A DNA stretch of 64,000 nt from assembly GCA_900169975.1 (NCBI GenBank), contig LT827123.1:1-64000 (forward strand), written 5' to 3'. Source of the DNA: Pseudoflavonifractor sp. Marseille-P3106 (lineage in GTDB: Bacteria > Bacillota > Clostridia > Oscillospirales > Oscillospiraceae). Both the position numbers and the translations under genes were made by a program. Within the stretch, counting starts at the first letter, position 1; each line of letters opens with the position of its first letter. The notes beneath the pieces were generated by a model. It did no database searches. It was not told the DNA's origin and was given only the letters and a program-made list of their open reading frames with translations. Positions 1 through 8,612 of this stretch are shown here, piece after piece.

Positions 1-61
1 CCTGATAATCCTCTACGGCCTGAATCTTTAGCTCCGGTGGTATTTTGCCTTTTAAGCTCAT
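1..61 (-). CDS. IS3-family transposase OrfA, N-terminal fragment (runs off window)
   Basis: This holds the start codon and first 20 codons of OrfA on the minus strand, identical to the start of the 227-aa OrfA at 50749. It encodes the beginning of the first helix-turn-helix unit (MSLKGKIPPELK). The remainder lies to the left of the window. The ribosome-binding site GGAGGGAG precedes the ATG by a normal distance, as in the full copy. Confidence 0.9.
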   Translation of the reverse strand, partial: MSLKGKIPPELKIQAVEDYQ

Positions 62-127
62 GATAATTGCTCCCTCCGTTTCGACAGTTTTATTTTTTCC
101 ACTGTCTACTTGAAAGGGAGCATATCA
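1..127 (-). mobile_element. IS3-family element, left end only (second copy of the 50683-52360 IS)
   Basis: The reverse complement of these bases is identical over all 127 positions to the left end of the complete element at 50683-52360. It includes the inverted-repeat core TCAAGTAGACAG, the orfA ribosome-binding site and the first orfA codons. Comparing the two copies fixes the left terminus: both share the sequence up to TGATATGCTCCC, outside which the flanks differ. The rest of this copy lies before the window. Perfect identity implies recent transposition. The flank is half of a terminator (see 131-146). Confidence 0.93.
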
Positions 128-130
128 GTC

Positions 131-146
131 AGGGGGCCGCCTTTTT
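131..146 (+). terminator. Right half of a rho-independent terminator split by the IS
   Basis: GGGGGCCGCC followed by TTTTT lies 4 bases outside the IS end. It looks like the descending stem and T-run of an intrinsic terminator whose ascending arm (GGCGGCCCCC expected) should lie beyond the other end of the IS, off the window. The full copy at 50683 sits in exactly this kind of site. Bases 147-315 hold no other recognisable gene, only the leader of the ABC transporter. Confidence 0.6.
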
Positions 147-315
147 GCTTAAATTCCATTTCTCTGCGTGGTACAAACCAAAAACCTTTATGTTTTCTTC
201 ATGCCCGCGAAAGAAAGCCTACATGCATCACTGGTATACTTGGACTTGAGGAATTACAAAGCCGTCCTCACGATGGGGGGCGGTGTGTCCATCCAAAAGA
301 AAGGCGGGCCGGAAC

Positions 316-1083
316 ATGAAAGCCATTTTGACTGTAGAACAACTGACCAAGACCTATGGCAGGGGAGACAGCCGCACCCACGCGCTCCGCGGGCTGGATC
401 TCTCCGTCCTGCCCGGAGAATTTGTGGGGGTCATGGGTCCTTCCGGGAGTGGTAAGACCACCCTTCTCAACTGCATTTCCACCATTGATGCACCTTCCTC
501 CGGGCGGGTCCTTGTGGAGGGAAAAGAGCTTGGCACCCTGCGGGGAAAAGAGCTGGCCCGGTTTCGCCGGGAGCGGCTGGGATTTATCTTTCAGGACTGC
601 AACTTGTTGGATACCCTCACCGGACTGGAGAATATTGCGCTGGCGCTGACCATTGGAGGTGTGCCCGCGCGGGAAGTGGAGCCCCGGGCCCGACAGGCGG
701 CCGCGCTCCTGGGGGTGGAGGAGGCACTGGAGCAATTTCCTTATCAGATGTCTGGCGGTCAGCAGCAGCGGGTGGCTGCGGCCCGGGCGATGGTGACCGC
801 CCCGGCGCTCATTCTGGCTGATGAGCCCACCGGAGCGCTGGACTCCAAATCGGCCCGCCTGCTGTTGGAGCAGCTTTCTGCCCTCAACCGGGAGCGGGAA
901 GCCACCATCTTAATGGTGACGCATGACGCCTTTGCCGCTTCCTGGTGCAGACGGATTCTCTTCCTGCGGGATGGAGAGCTCTATCGGGAGCTCTGCCGGG
1001 AGGGGGAGGACCGGCGGGGCTTTTTCCGGGAAATCCTGTCGGTGGTGAGTGAGCTGGGAGGTGACGGGACCGATGTTTTGTAA
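316..1083 (+). CDS. ABC transporter ATPase, BceA/MacB type
   Basis: This 255-aa cytoplasmic nucleotide-binding subunit has all ABC motifs: Walker A GPSGSGKT (residues 41-48), Q-loop FQD, signature MSGGQQQR and Walker B LILADEPTGALD, followed by a switch His in VTHD. The LTKTYG opening and the GALD after Walker B are typical of the antimicrobial-peptide/bacitracin (BceA, YxdL, VraF) and MacB/LolD groups. The ATG at 316 is preferred because homology starts there, although a longer reading frame exists. The permease start overlaps its last codons, so the two are co-translated. No BceRS-like sensor is adjacent inside the window, and one could lie upstream. Confidence 0.9.
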   Translation: MKAILTVEQLTKTYGRGDSRTHALRGLDLSVLPGEFVGVMGPSGSGKTTLLNCISTIDAPSSGRVLVEGKELGTLRGKELARFRRERLGFIFQDCNLLDTLTGLENIALALTIGGVPAREVEPRARQAAALLGVEEALEQFPYQMSGGQQQRVAAARAMVTAPALILADEPTGALDSKSARLLLEQLSALNREREATILMVTHDAFAASWCRRILFLRDGELYRELCREGEDRRGFFREILSVVSELGGDGTDVL

Positions 1084-2953
1084 ATTGGCCCTTCGAAACG
1101 TGCGGCGGAGCCTTCGGGACTACGCCGTCTACTTTCTGACCCTCACCTTTGGGGTATGCCTTTTTTATGTGTTCAACGCCCTGGACAGCCAGAGCGCCAT
1201 GGAGTTTCTGCGGGCCGGCAGGGGGAGCGGGACGGTGGAGGCGATTTTTCGGCTGGTAGAAGTATTTTCCGTTTTCGTGGCAGCCGTGCTGGCAGGACTG
1301 ATCCTCTACGCCGACCGCTTTCTCATCCGCCGCCGCAAGCGGGAGCTTGGAACCTATTACCTGCTGGGGATGCCGCAGGGAGCGGTGGCCCGGCTGCTGG
1401 TAGGGGAGACCCTGCTGATTGGACTGGCCGCGCTGGCGTCGGGGATCGCCTTGGGGATGCTTGGCTCCTGGGCCCTGGACCGTCTCACCCTGTCCATGTT
1501 TTTGGCGGTGCCGGACAGTCTGGCCGCTTTCCGCCTGTCGCTGCCCGCAGTGGGAAAGACCGTCCTCTACTTCGGGGGGATCTTTTTACTGGTAATGCTT
1601 CTCACGGGCCTGTCGGTCTCCCGCTCCCGGCTGATCGACCTCATTCGGGGCGAAAGGAAGAACGAGGAGCAGGCCAGGCGGCCCCTGGGGGAGTCCGTTT
1701 TCCTCTTTATTCTGGGCTGTACCCTGCTGGGAACGGCCTACGTCCTGCTGCTCACCCGGGGACTGCTCCGGGTGGATGGGATCTTCTTTCTCATGCTGGC
1801 CCTGGGTACGGCGGGGACCTTTCTTTTGTTTCGCTCTCTTTCCGGTTTTCTTCTGCGGCTGACCCGAGGGCACGCCGGATATTATCGGGGCCTGAACATG
1901 TTTGTCCTCCGGCAGTGGAGCGGCAAGGTACACACAAACTGCCTGTCCAATACGGCGGTGTGTCTGCTTCTGCTCCTGGCCATCGGGGTCACCGCCTGCT
2001 CGGCGGGGCTCAACGACACCATCTCCGGTGCAGTGGGAGAGGACGCCCCTTATGATCTCACCGTGCTCAATTACGGGCGGGGCGCGGTCTACGAGCGGGC
2101 CGATCTGGCGGCGCTTTTCCGCGGGGCGGGGATCGACCCGGACACGGCTTTTGATCGTATGGAGAGTGTTACGGTCTATTATAATGACCCCGCTGTGACC
2201 GGCGTGGGAGAGGAGTCGGCCTACGCCGCTGTCTCCCTGAGCGATTACAACGCCGAGATGGCGGGCCGCAGTCTGCCTGAGATGGAGGAGGGGGATCTCC
2301 CAGCGAAAACGGAGTATCCCCTGGTCAACGGCCCCGCCGCACAGGGGGTGATCGTGGTGCCCAACGCCATGACCGCCGCTCTGGAGCCCAGGAGGCAGAT
2401 GGTGAACATCAACTATCGGGGCGATACCGCCCGGGTGGATGCCGCCGTTCGGGAGGCGTTGGAGCGCGGCGGTTTTGGGCGGGGGCTGGACATCCAGGGA
2501 AACTACCGTCTGGATACCTACTACGACCTTATGGGAAACAAGCTCCTGACCCTTTATATGGGCCTCTACCTGGGACTGACCTTCCTGCTGACAGCGGCGG
2601 CGGTGCTGGCGCTTCAGCAGCTTTCCCAGGCGTCCGACAATGCTGTCCGCTATCAGCTTCTCTCCCGGCTGGGCGCTCCGGAAAAGATGCGCCGGCGGGC
2701 GCTGACCGCCCAGGTGGCGCTGGCCTTTCTTCTTCCGCTGGTCCTTGGGATTGTCCATGCGGCGGTGGGAATGACAGCCGCCAACGCCGTGATCGCTCAG
2801 GTGGGCAAGGTGGATTCCGTCCGTTCCAGCGCCGTCACCGCACTGTTCCTGCTGGTCGTCTATGGAGGTTATTTTGCCGCCACCTGCCTGGGAGCCTGGC
2901 GGGCGGTGCGGGAAGCGGGGGGACGGGAGAGCGGATCAAGGCCGTTCCGGTAA
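1073..2953 (+). CDS. FtsX-like ABC transporter permease, BceB type
   Basis: This 626-aa integral membrane permease begins with the segment CKLALRNVRRSLRDYAVYF common to BceB/VraG/YxdM proteins. It has a first membrane segment near residues 17-40, further helices to about residue 300, a large soluble domain (roughly 320-490) and a C-terminal helix group, matching the ten-helix Bce layout. The ATG at 1073 has the site GGGAGGTG 8 bases upstream and overlaps the ATPase stop by 11 nt. Family knowledge suggests detoxification or sensing of cell-wall-active peptides, but the substrate cannot be read from the sequence. Confidence 0.88.
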   Translation: MFCKLALRNVRRSLRDYAVYFLTLTFGVCLFYVFNALDSQSAMEFLRAGRGSGTVEAIFRLVEVFSVFVAAVLAGLILYADRFLIRRRKRELGTYYLLGMPQGAVARLLVGETLLIGLAALASGIALGMLGSWALDRLTLSMFLAVPDSLAAFRLSLPAVGKTVLYFGGIFLLVMLLTGLSVSRSRLIDLIRGERKNEEQARRPLGESVFLFILGCTLLGTAYVLLLTRGLLRVDGIFFLMLALGTAGTFLLFRSLSGFLLRLTRGHAGYYRGLNMFVLRQWSGKVHTNCLSNTAVCLLLLLAIGVTACSAGLNDTISGAVGEDAPYDLTVLNYGRGAVYERADLAALFRGAGIDPDTAFDRMESVTVYYNDPAVTGVGEESAYAAVSLSDYNAEMAGRSLPEMEEGDLPAKTEYPLVNGPAAQGVIVVPNAMTAALEPRRQMVNINYRGDTARVDAAVREALERGGFGRGLDIQGNYRLDTYYDLMGNKLLTLYMGLYLGLTFLLTAAAVLALQQLSQASDNAVRYQLLSRLGAPEKMRRRALTAQVALAFLLPLVLGIVHAAVGMTAANAVIAQVGKVDSVRSSAVTALFLLVVYGGYFAATCLGAWRAVREAGGRESGSRPFR

Positions 2954-2975
2954 AAAATGACGCCGGAGAAAGAAT

Positions 2976-3013
2976 AAAAGCCGTCCGGGGCCTTAATGGC
3001 TCCGGGCGGCTTT
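2976..3013. terminator. Bidirectional rho-independent terminator
   Basis: AAAGCCGtCCGGGGCC pairs with GGCtCCGGGCGGCTTT around a TTAAT loop, between two convergent genes (permease and the 815-aa exported protein). It has A-rich sequence on the left and T residues on the right, so it can serve both strands. Confidence 0.8.
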
Positions 3014-3018
3014 GGTAT

Positions 3019-5466
3019 TTAATCTTTTTTGAAGAGACCGATAAAGTCGTTCCAGAGACCTTTGAACAGGTCGCCCACCCGGCTGAAAAAGGTGCCGTTG
3101 TCCGTCTTTGCCCGGGTGGCGGACGCCTCAGGTTCGTCGTCGGGGATCTTGATCTCCTGGGTGCGCATGATGTACTGGATGCTGTGGGGGGAGGGGTTGC
3201 GGGAATCGGTCATGGACAGGGGCGCGGCCCCGGGATCCATGAGGAGGAGATTGTTGTCTCCGCCGGTATGGGTGTCCCACTCGTCATCGATGAGGTTGGT
3301 GATGGTGTCTTTGGAAGCGCGGATGGTGCCGGTCTGGCTCAGCCCGGTAGTGGAGCGGCGCAGGGCGTCGGACAGGCCGGAGAGGGTCTGACGGGTGCCG
3401 CTGTCCAGTCCCTGACCGCTCTGGCGGATCAGGGCCTCGGCGGAGGAAAGGGCGCTGCCCGTGTCGTGGAGGGTGGACTGGGCCGAACCGGACAGGATTT
3501 TGCCGTCGCCGAGGGCCTGCTGGAGCTGGGGCTCATAGGTGTTGAGGATCCCGTTGAGAGAATCCAGTTGGTCCAGCGAGTCCTGCGCGGTTTGGCTGAC
3601 CCGGCTTGCCAGAGAACCGAGGTCGTCCAGGTGGCCGAGGAGGGCGGAACCATCTCCCTCGTGGGCTTTCATGGTTTTCAGCAGATCCCGGCAGAGCTGG
3701 GCCAGAGAAGTGAGATCGTCGGTCATGCCGCTGTCGCCTATCGTTTCACACAGATCTGAGAGGCTCCTGACCAGGTTGGCGGTGGGGCCGGTGAGGTTGG
3801 AGATGAGTGTGTTGATCTCGGTGATCTTGGCGTTGGCGGCCGGGATCACGCTGGTGTTGGCGGTATCCAGCAGCTTGAGCTGCTCCTGGAGCTCATCGGA
3901 GCTCATGGAGTGGACGGTGTCATAGAGCTGCGCGGCGCCTTTGGCGGTGGCGGCGGCCTCCTGCCCCTGGGCGGTCTGCAGGAACTCCGCCTGAGAGACT
4001 GGCGTACCGCCTGCGGCCACGACGGCCTCCGCATACTTTTTGTAAGAGGCGGCAATCAGGAAGTTTTCAAAGGAGAGCTGATCGGGGGTTAAATTATTTT
4101 GGGCCAAATACCCTTGGTACTGAGCGTGGTATGCCTCCACTTCGGCCACTTTTCCTTTGATCTCCGAAGAGGAAGTCATGCCTCCGATCTCAATCTTGTC
4201 GAGTTTGGAGACACCCTTTGTATTGTTCAGCGCTGTTTCCAGCAGATCCAGACGCACTCTGAGATCGTTCATATTGTCGTCCAGATCGTCCATTCCGTTT
4301 GCCAGACTGGTAGCGATGGCGGTGGCCTTTTTGTTGTAGCTCTCCACGTCGGTGAGAAGCTGGCTCAGAGCCTTGGTGTCCTTCTGGAGGTCGGCGATGG
4401 TGCCGCGGAGCTTCTCCAGCTCCGGCTTCAGGGACTGAACCGAGCCGTTGAGCTGATTGAGGGTGGCGGTGGAGTCGGTGAGCGCCTGGGAGGCGGTGTC
4501 CAGATAGGTATCCATGCTGCCCAGAGCTCCGGCCAGGCCGTCCAGATCGGAGATGGCCAGCTCGGCCTTGTCATAGACCGAATCTTTGCCTGCGGAGATG
4601 GTCCCCCGGGCGCTGTTGAGCTGATCCAGGCCGTTGGCGGTGGCGTTGAGGCTTCCGCTCATGCCGTCCAAAGAGTTCAGGATCACGTCCAGGCTGGCGT
4701 TGATGGCGTCGTAGGAGTCCTCCACCTTTTCCTTGGCTTCCCGGAGGTCGGCCACCTGATCCAGCTGCTGGAGGGTGGCGGGGACGGCCAGAAGGACCAG
4801 ACCGGGGAAGGTAAAGCTGTCGCTGCCCACCCGGATGGCAAAATGCTGCTCCTCTCCGGGGAGAACCGCGAAGAGCACTGCCCGCAGGTTGCCCAGCAGC
4901 TGGACCTGGGCCCCCGGGGCCTCCAGGGAGAGAATGTCGTCGTCGTTGAAGGCGGTAGCGGCGGTGAGCACCAGGTTGTTCCGGCTGTACTCGGAGGCGG
5001 CGGGGTTGGGCACCACGTCCAGGTCGATTTCCACCAGCCCGGTCTTGCCTGCCAGATCCTCTGCCAGGGCGGGAGCCCCGTTGAGCTGATAGGAGACGGT
5101 GATGGTCCAGGGCAGTTCCCGGAAGGGCTGCTCGGTCTTGCCCTCAAAGTAGAAGCGGCTGGGGGCGTCCTCTCCCAGGTCGAAGGTGACCGCCCCGTCG
5201 GAGACGGTGGGGGTGCGGTCATCGGTGAGGTTGATGATGGCGTCGTAGACGCCGTAGTCGGTGAGCTTGCTCTGGCCCCGGGTCTGGAAGCTCTTGACCA
5301 CACTGGAGTCCATCAGTCCGCCGTAGTAATCCAGGGTGGCATAGTAGGACTCGTCAAAAGAGGGGGTGAGGGCTGCGTCCGCAGCCAAAGCGGCGGGGGA
5401 GAGAAGAGCGGCGCTCAGCGCGGCGGTGAGGGTCAGCGCCAAGACCCGTTTGGTGTTGTGTTTCAT
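3019..5466 (-). CDS. Exported coiled-coil protein, partner of the MMPL transporter
   Basis: This 815-aa protein has a clear signal peptide (MKHNTKRVLALTLTAALSAA, cleavage near AALAA-DAA). An N-terminal beta-rich part (about 30-230) is followed by a long region rich in heptad-like Leu/Ala/Asp/Ser (about 240-720) that looks like extended coiled coil, as in YhgE/Pip-type proteins. The basic/aromatic C-terminus (FKGLWNDFIGLFKKD) could be a membrane-proximal tail. It lies 15 nt behind the MMPL transporter on the same strand with its own AAAGGAG site, so the two form an operon. I infer it is an extracytoplasmic partner of that transporter. No enzymatic motif is visible. Confidence 0.7.
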   Translation of the reverse strand: MKHNTKRVLALTLTAALSAALLSPAALAADAALTPSFDESYYATLDYYGGLMDSSVVKSFQTRGQSKLTDYGVYDAIINLTDDRTPTVSDGAVTFDLGEDAPSRFYFEGKTEQPFRELPWTITVSYQLNGAPALAEDLAGKTGLVEIDLDVVPNPAASEYSRNNLVLTAATAFNDDDILSLEAPGAQVQLLGNLRAVLFAVLPGEEQHFAIRVGSDSFTFPGLVLLAVPATLQQLDQVADLREAKEKVEDSYDAINASLDVILNSLDGMSGSLNATANGLDQLNSARGTISAGKDSVYDKAELAISDLDGLAGALGSMDTYLDTASQALTDSTATLNQLNGSVQSLKPELEKLRGTIADLQKDTKALSQLLTDVESYNKKATAIATSLANGMDDLDDNMNDLRVRLDLLETALNNTKGVSKLDKIEIGGMTSSSEIKGKVAEVEAYHAQYQGYLAQNNLTPDQLSFENFLIAASYKKYAEAVVAAGGTPVSQAEFLQTAQGQEAAATAKGAAQLYDTVHSMSSDELQEQLKLLDTANTSVIPAANAKITEINTLISNLTGPTANLVRSLSDLCETIGDSGMTDDLTSLAQLCRDLLKTMKAHEGDGSALLGHLDDLGSLASRVSQTAQDSLDQLDSLNGILNTYEPQLQQALGDGKILSGSAQSTLHDTGSALSSAEALIRQSGQGLDSGTRQTLSGLSDALRRSTTGLSQTGTIRASKDTITNLIDDEWDTHTGGDNNLLLMDPGAAPLSMTDSRNPSPHSIQYIMRTQEIKIPDDEPEASATRAKTDNGTFFSRVGDLFKGLWNDFIGLFKKD

Positions 5467-5481
5467 CCTTACGGACTCCTT

Positions 5482-7704
5482 TCAGTGTTTTTCTGCGGCG
5501 GCGGGTTCTTTTTCGGGGGCTTCCGGCGCAGGCTGACCGGCGGGCGCTTCCGGCAGCGCCTCGGTCTGGGCGGCGTTCCTGGCGGCCTTGGCCGCCAGGG
5601 CCTTCCGAACCTGAGAGACCTTCAGGGGCTTGGGCGTCCGCCACCAGCGGCTGGTGCGGGCAATGACGGGCTCGCAGACCGCCAGCAGGGAGGGGAGGAT
5701 GAACACGCTCACCACGGCGGAGATGATGGCGCCCCGGGCCAGCATCAGGCACAGGCTGCTGATGATCTCGATCTTGGAGACGGTGCCCACGCCCAGGGTG
5801 GCGCAGAAGAGCACCAGAGCACTGGTGAGGATGGAGTTGTCGGAGGCTGTGGCCGCCACATGGATGGCCTCCTTCCGGTCCCGGCCTTTCTGGATTTCTT
5901 CCCGGAAACGGGTGGTCATAAGGATGGCATAGTCTACGGTGGCGCCCAGCTGGACGCAGCCGATGATGGTGGGCGCCACGAAGGGCACGGCTGTACCGGT
6001 GAAGTAGGACACGCCCTGGTTGATGAAGATGGCCAGCTCGATGGCGGCCACCAGCAGCAGCGGCACCGAGATGGACTGGAAAAGGATGGCCACGATGAGG
6101 AAGATGGCGGCCACCGAGATGTAGTTGGTCATCTTGAAGTCCACGGCGGCGGTGGAGATGAGGTCCTTGGTGAGGGCCGCTTCGCCGGTGATGTAGGCAT
6201 TCGGATCCAGTGCCTTGACGATGCCGTCGATGGCGTCCAGCTGCTGGGCCACCTCATCGGAGGCGGCGGGATAGGCTGAGTTGACCATCATGAGCTGGAG
6301 GCCGTCCTTTTTGCACAGATCCTTGAGCTCCTGGGGGACAAAGAAATCCGGTACGGCGGCGCTCATGAGCTTGTCGTAGGCCAGCACGGAGGTGACGCCG
6401 GGTACGGCGTCCACCTCTTTCTCCATTTTCTTCAGGGCGTTGTGGCTCAGATCGTCCCGAAAGACGATGAAGTGGGAGGAGGCCATGTCGTAGTCGTTTT
6501 TCAGTTTGTTGGTGGCCACGATGGAGGGCAGATCCTGGGGCAGGGCCTCATCCAGCTTGTAGTAGACGGCGGCATGGTTCTGGGCGTATACCGCCGGGAG
6601 GAAGAGTACCAGGAAGAGGGCCACGAAGGCCTTGCGATGGCGGACCATAAAGCGGTTGACCCGGTCGAAGTCCAGATTGAGCGTTCTGTGGTGGTATTTG
6701 CGGATGCCCTTGTCCAGCACCAGCAGGATGGCGGGGAGGACCAGCACCACGGTGGCCACGCCCAGCACCACGCCCTTGGCCATGACGATGCCGATGTCCT
6801 TGCCCAGCAGCAGCCGCATGGCGCACAGGGCCAGGAAGCCGGCGATGGTGGTCAGGGAGCTGCCCGACAGAGAGGTGAAGGCAGCCACGATGGCCTTGGC
6901 CATAGCATCCCGGTTGTCGTCGTAGTTGGCCCGCTCTTCCTCATAGCGGTGGTAGAGGAAGATGGAGTAGTCCATGGTCACGCCCAGTTGGAGCACGGCG
7001 GCGATGGCCTTTGTGATGTAGGAGATCTGGCCCAGAAAAAGATTGGTGCCGAAGTTGTAGAGAATGGCCAGACCGATGCTCATGAGGAAAGCCAGGGGGA
7101 GGAGCCAGGAGTCCATGGTGAGGGACATGGCGAGAAAGGAGAGCACCACGGCCAGCAGGATGTAGATGGGCAGCTCCTGATCCACCAGGTCCTTGGTGTC
7201 CTTGATGAGGACGGAGAACCCGGCCAGGAAGCAGCGCTGGTTGCAGAGGCTGCGCACCTGGGAGATGGCCTGCATGGTCTGCTCCGAGGCGCCGGGCATG
7301 TCGTACTGGACGATCATCATGGTGGAGTTGCCCGAGAAGAAGGTCTCCCGCAGATCCTCGGGGATCATCTCTTGGGGGATCTGGATGCCCACCAGGGAGG
7401 ACACCCACACGGCGCTGCTGACGCCGGGGACCTGTTCAATGTCCCGGCGGAGCTGATTGGTGTACTCGGGCGGCATATCCTCCACGATGAGCATAGTGGT
7501 GGCCGCCATGTGGAAGGGCTCTTCCAGCAGGGCCTCGCCCTTGGAGGAGTCCAGGTCGGGGGGCAGATAGGTCAGGATGTCGTAGTTGATGCGGGTGGCG
7601 GCTGTCCCTATGAGGCTTGGAATGAGGAGCAGGACGGCAATGAACACCACCAGCTTGGGTTTCCGGGTCAGACCCCGGGCGATTTTTTCCAGCAAGGCTG
7701 TCAC
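5482..7704 (-). CDS. MMPL/RND-family membrane transporter
   Basis: This 740-aa protein has the two-fold RND architecture: a first helix (residues 18-38), an extracytoplasmic domain, a block of five or six helices (about 175-340), a second external domain (about 380-560) and a second helix block (about 540-690). The sequence ATMDYAIL in each sterol-sensing-like bundle (GVTMDYSIFL, GATVDYAILM) is typical of actinobacterial and Firmicute MMPL proteins. A Pro/Ala/Glu-rich cytoplasmic tail ends the protein. MMPL proteins move lipids or export hydrophobic compounds; the substrate here is unknown. It is the first gene of an operon with the exported coiled-coil protein and divergent from a two-component system that plausibly controls it. 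Confidence 0.85.
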   Translation of the reverse strand: MTALLEKIARGLTRKPKLVVFIAVLLLIPSLIGTAATRINYDILTYLPPDLDSSKGEALLEEPFHMAATTMLIVEDMPPEYTNQLRRDIEQVPGVSSAVWVSSLVGIQIPQEMIPEDLRETFFSGNSTMMIVQYDMPGASEQTMQAISQVRSLCNQRCFLAGFSVLIKDTKDLVDQELPIYILLAVVLSFLAMSLTMDSWLLPLAFLMSIGLAILYNFGTNLFLGQISYITKAIAAVLQLGVTMDYSIFLYHRYEEERANYDDNRDAMAKAIVAAFTSLSGSSLTTIAGFLALCAMRLLLGKDIGIVMAKGVVLGVATVVLVLPAILLVLDKGIRKYHHRTLNLDFDRVNRFMVRHRKAFVALFLVLFLPAVYAQNHAAVYYKLDEALPQDLPSIVATNKLKNDYDMASSHFIVFRDDLSHNALKKMEKEVDAVPGVTSVLAYDKLMSAAVPDFFVPQELKDLCKKDGLQLMMVNSAYPAASDEVAQQLDAIDGIVKALDPNAYITGEAALTKDLISTAAVDFKMTNYISVAAIFLIVAILFQSISVPLLLVAAIELAIFINQGVSYFTGTAVPFVAPTIIGCVQLGATVDYAILMTTRFREEIQKGRDRKEAIHVAATASDNSILTSALVLFCATLGVGTVSKIEIISSLCLMLARGAIISAVVSVFILPSLLAVCEPVIARTSRWWRTPKPLKVSQVRKALAAKAARNAAQTEALPEAPAGQPAPEAPEKEPAAAEKH

Positions 7705-7892
7705 CTTCCAAACAGGATTTCCGGTCTTTCATTTCCCGCCTATCTTAGCTGTCCGGAGGGAAGAAAGTCAATCAAACCGGGCCAACTCTCATAATTCTTA
7801 ATAAATGGACAGGCCGGAACTATTTTTCATCATTCTTCATGGTATGACAGGTCAAAGTGTGCTATCATCAGAAAAAAAGGGAGGTGCCGATC

Positions 7893-8612
7893 ATGGAGGG
7901 AACACTTTTGCTGGTGGACGACGATGTGTCCATCCTGCTGCTGGTCTCCGACGTGCTGGAGGAGAAGGGCCTCGACGTGACTACGGCCCGCTCCGGGGAG
8001 GAGGCCCTGGCCATTTTGGAGGGGAAGTCCTTCGACCTCATTCTGCTGGACATCATGATGAAGGGCATCGGCGGACTGGAGGTCTGCCGCCGCATCCGGG
8101 GGCGGGTGGAGTGCCCCATTCTGTTTCTGAGTGCCAAGGACACGGTGGAGGACATCGTCAAGGGCCTGGATCTGGGGGCGGACGACTACCTCACCAAGCC
8201 CTTCGCCCTGGAGGAGCTGGCCGCCCGGGTCCAGGCACACCTCCGGCGGCAGTCCCGGCTCCGGACGGACACCCCGGCGGGAGGCGTGCTGGAGATCGGA
8301 GAGATCCGGCTGGACCCGGGGCAGATGACGGTGACAAAGGCGGGGGTCCCGGTGTCCCTCTCCACCCGGGAACTTCAGCTTTTGGCTTACCTCATGGAGC
8401 ACGCGGGACAGACCCTCTCCCGGGACCGCATTTTCCGGGATGTGTGGCGCACCGACTACGGTGATGTGAGCACGGTGGCCATCAACATCAAGAATTTGCG
8501 GAACAAGCTGGATCCCGACTGGCGCTACATCAAGACGGTGTGGGGTTCGGGCTACCGCTTCGTGACCCGGAGCGGTTTTGCCGAGGAGGATGGAAATGGC
8601 GCAGACAAATGA
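7893..8612 (+). CDS. Response regulator, OmpR/PhoB family
   Basis: This is a 239-aa DNA-binding regulator. The receiver domain (1-120) has the acidic pocket D9-D11, phospho-acceptor D53 in LILLDIMM, and Lys in DYLTKPF. The C-terminal winged helix (about 135-230) ends in the standard KTVWGSGYRF. The ATG at 7893 follows GGGAGGTG by 6 bases. It overlaps the histidine kinase by 17 nt and diverges from the MMPL operon, its likely target. Bases 7705-7892 carry the divergent control region. Confidence 0.92.
   Translation: MEGTLLLVDDDVSILLLVSDVLEEKGLDVTTARSGEEALAILEGKSFDLILLDIMMKGIGGLEVCRRIRGRVECPILFLSAKDTVEDIVKGLDLGADDYLTKPFALEELAARVQAHLRRQSRLRTDTPAGGVLEIGEIRLDPGQMTVTKAGVPVSLSTRELQLLAYLMEHAGQTLSRDRIFRDVWRTDYGDVSTVAINIKNLRNKLDPDWRYIKTVWGSGYRFVTRSGFAEEDGNGADK

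Noticed and set aside
4099-6279. Long plus-strand open frame opposite the exported protein and MMPL genes
   Set aside because: Gly/Gln/His-rich low-complexity translation with no family resemblance; it is the antisense shadow of two well-supported minus-strand genes in GC-rich DNA.
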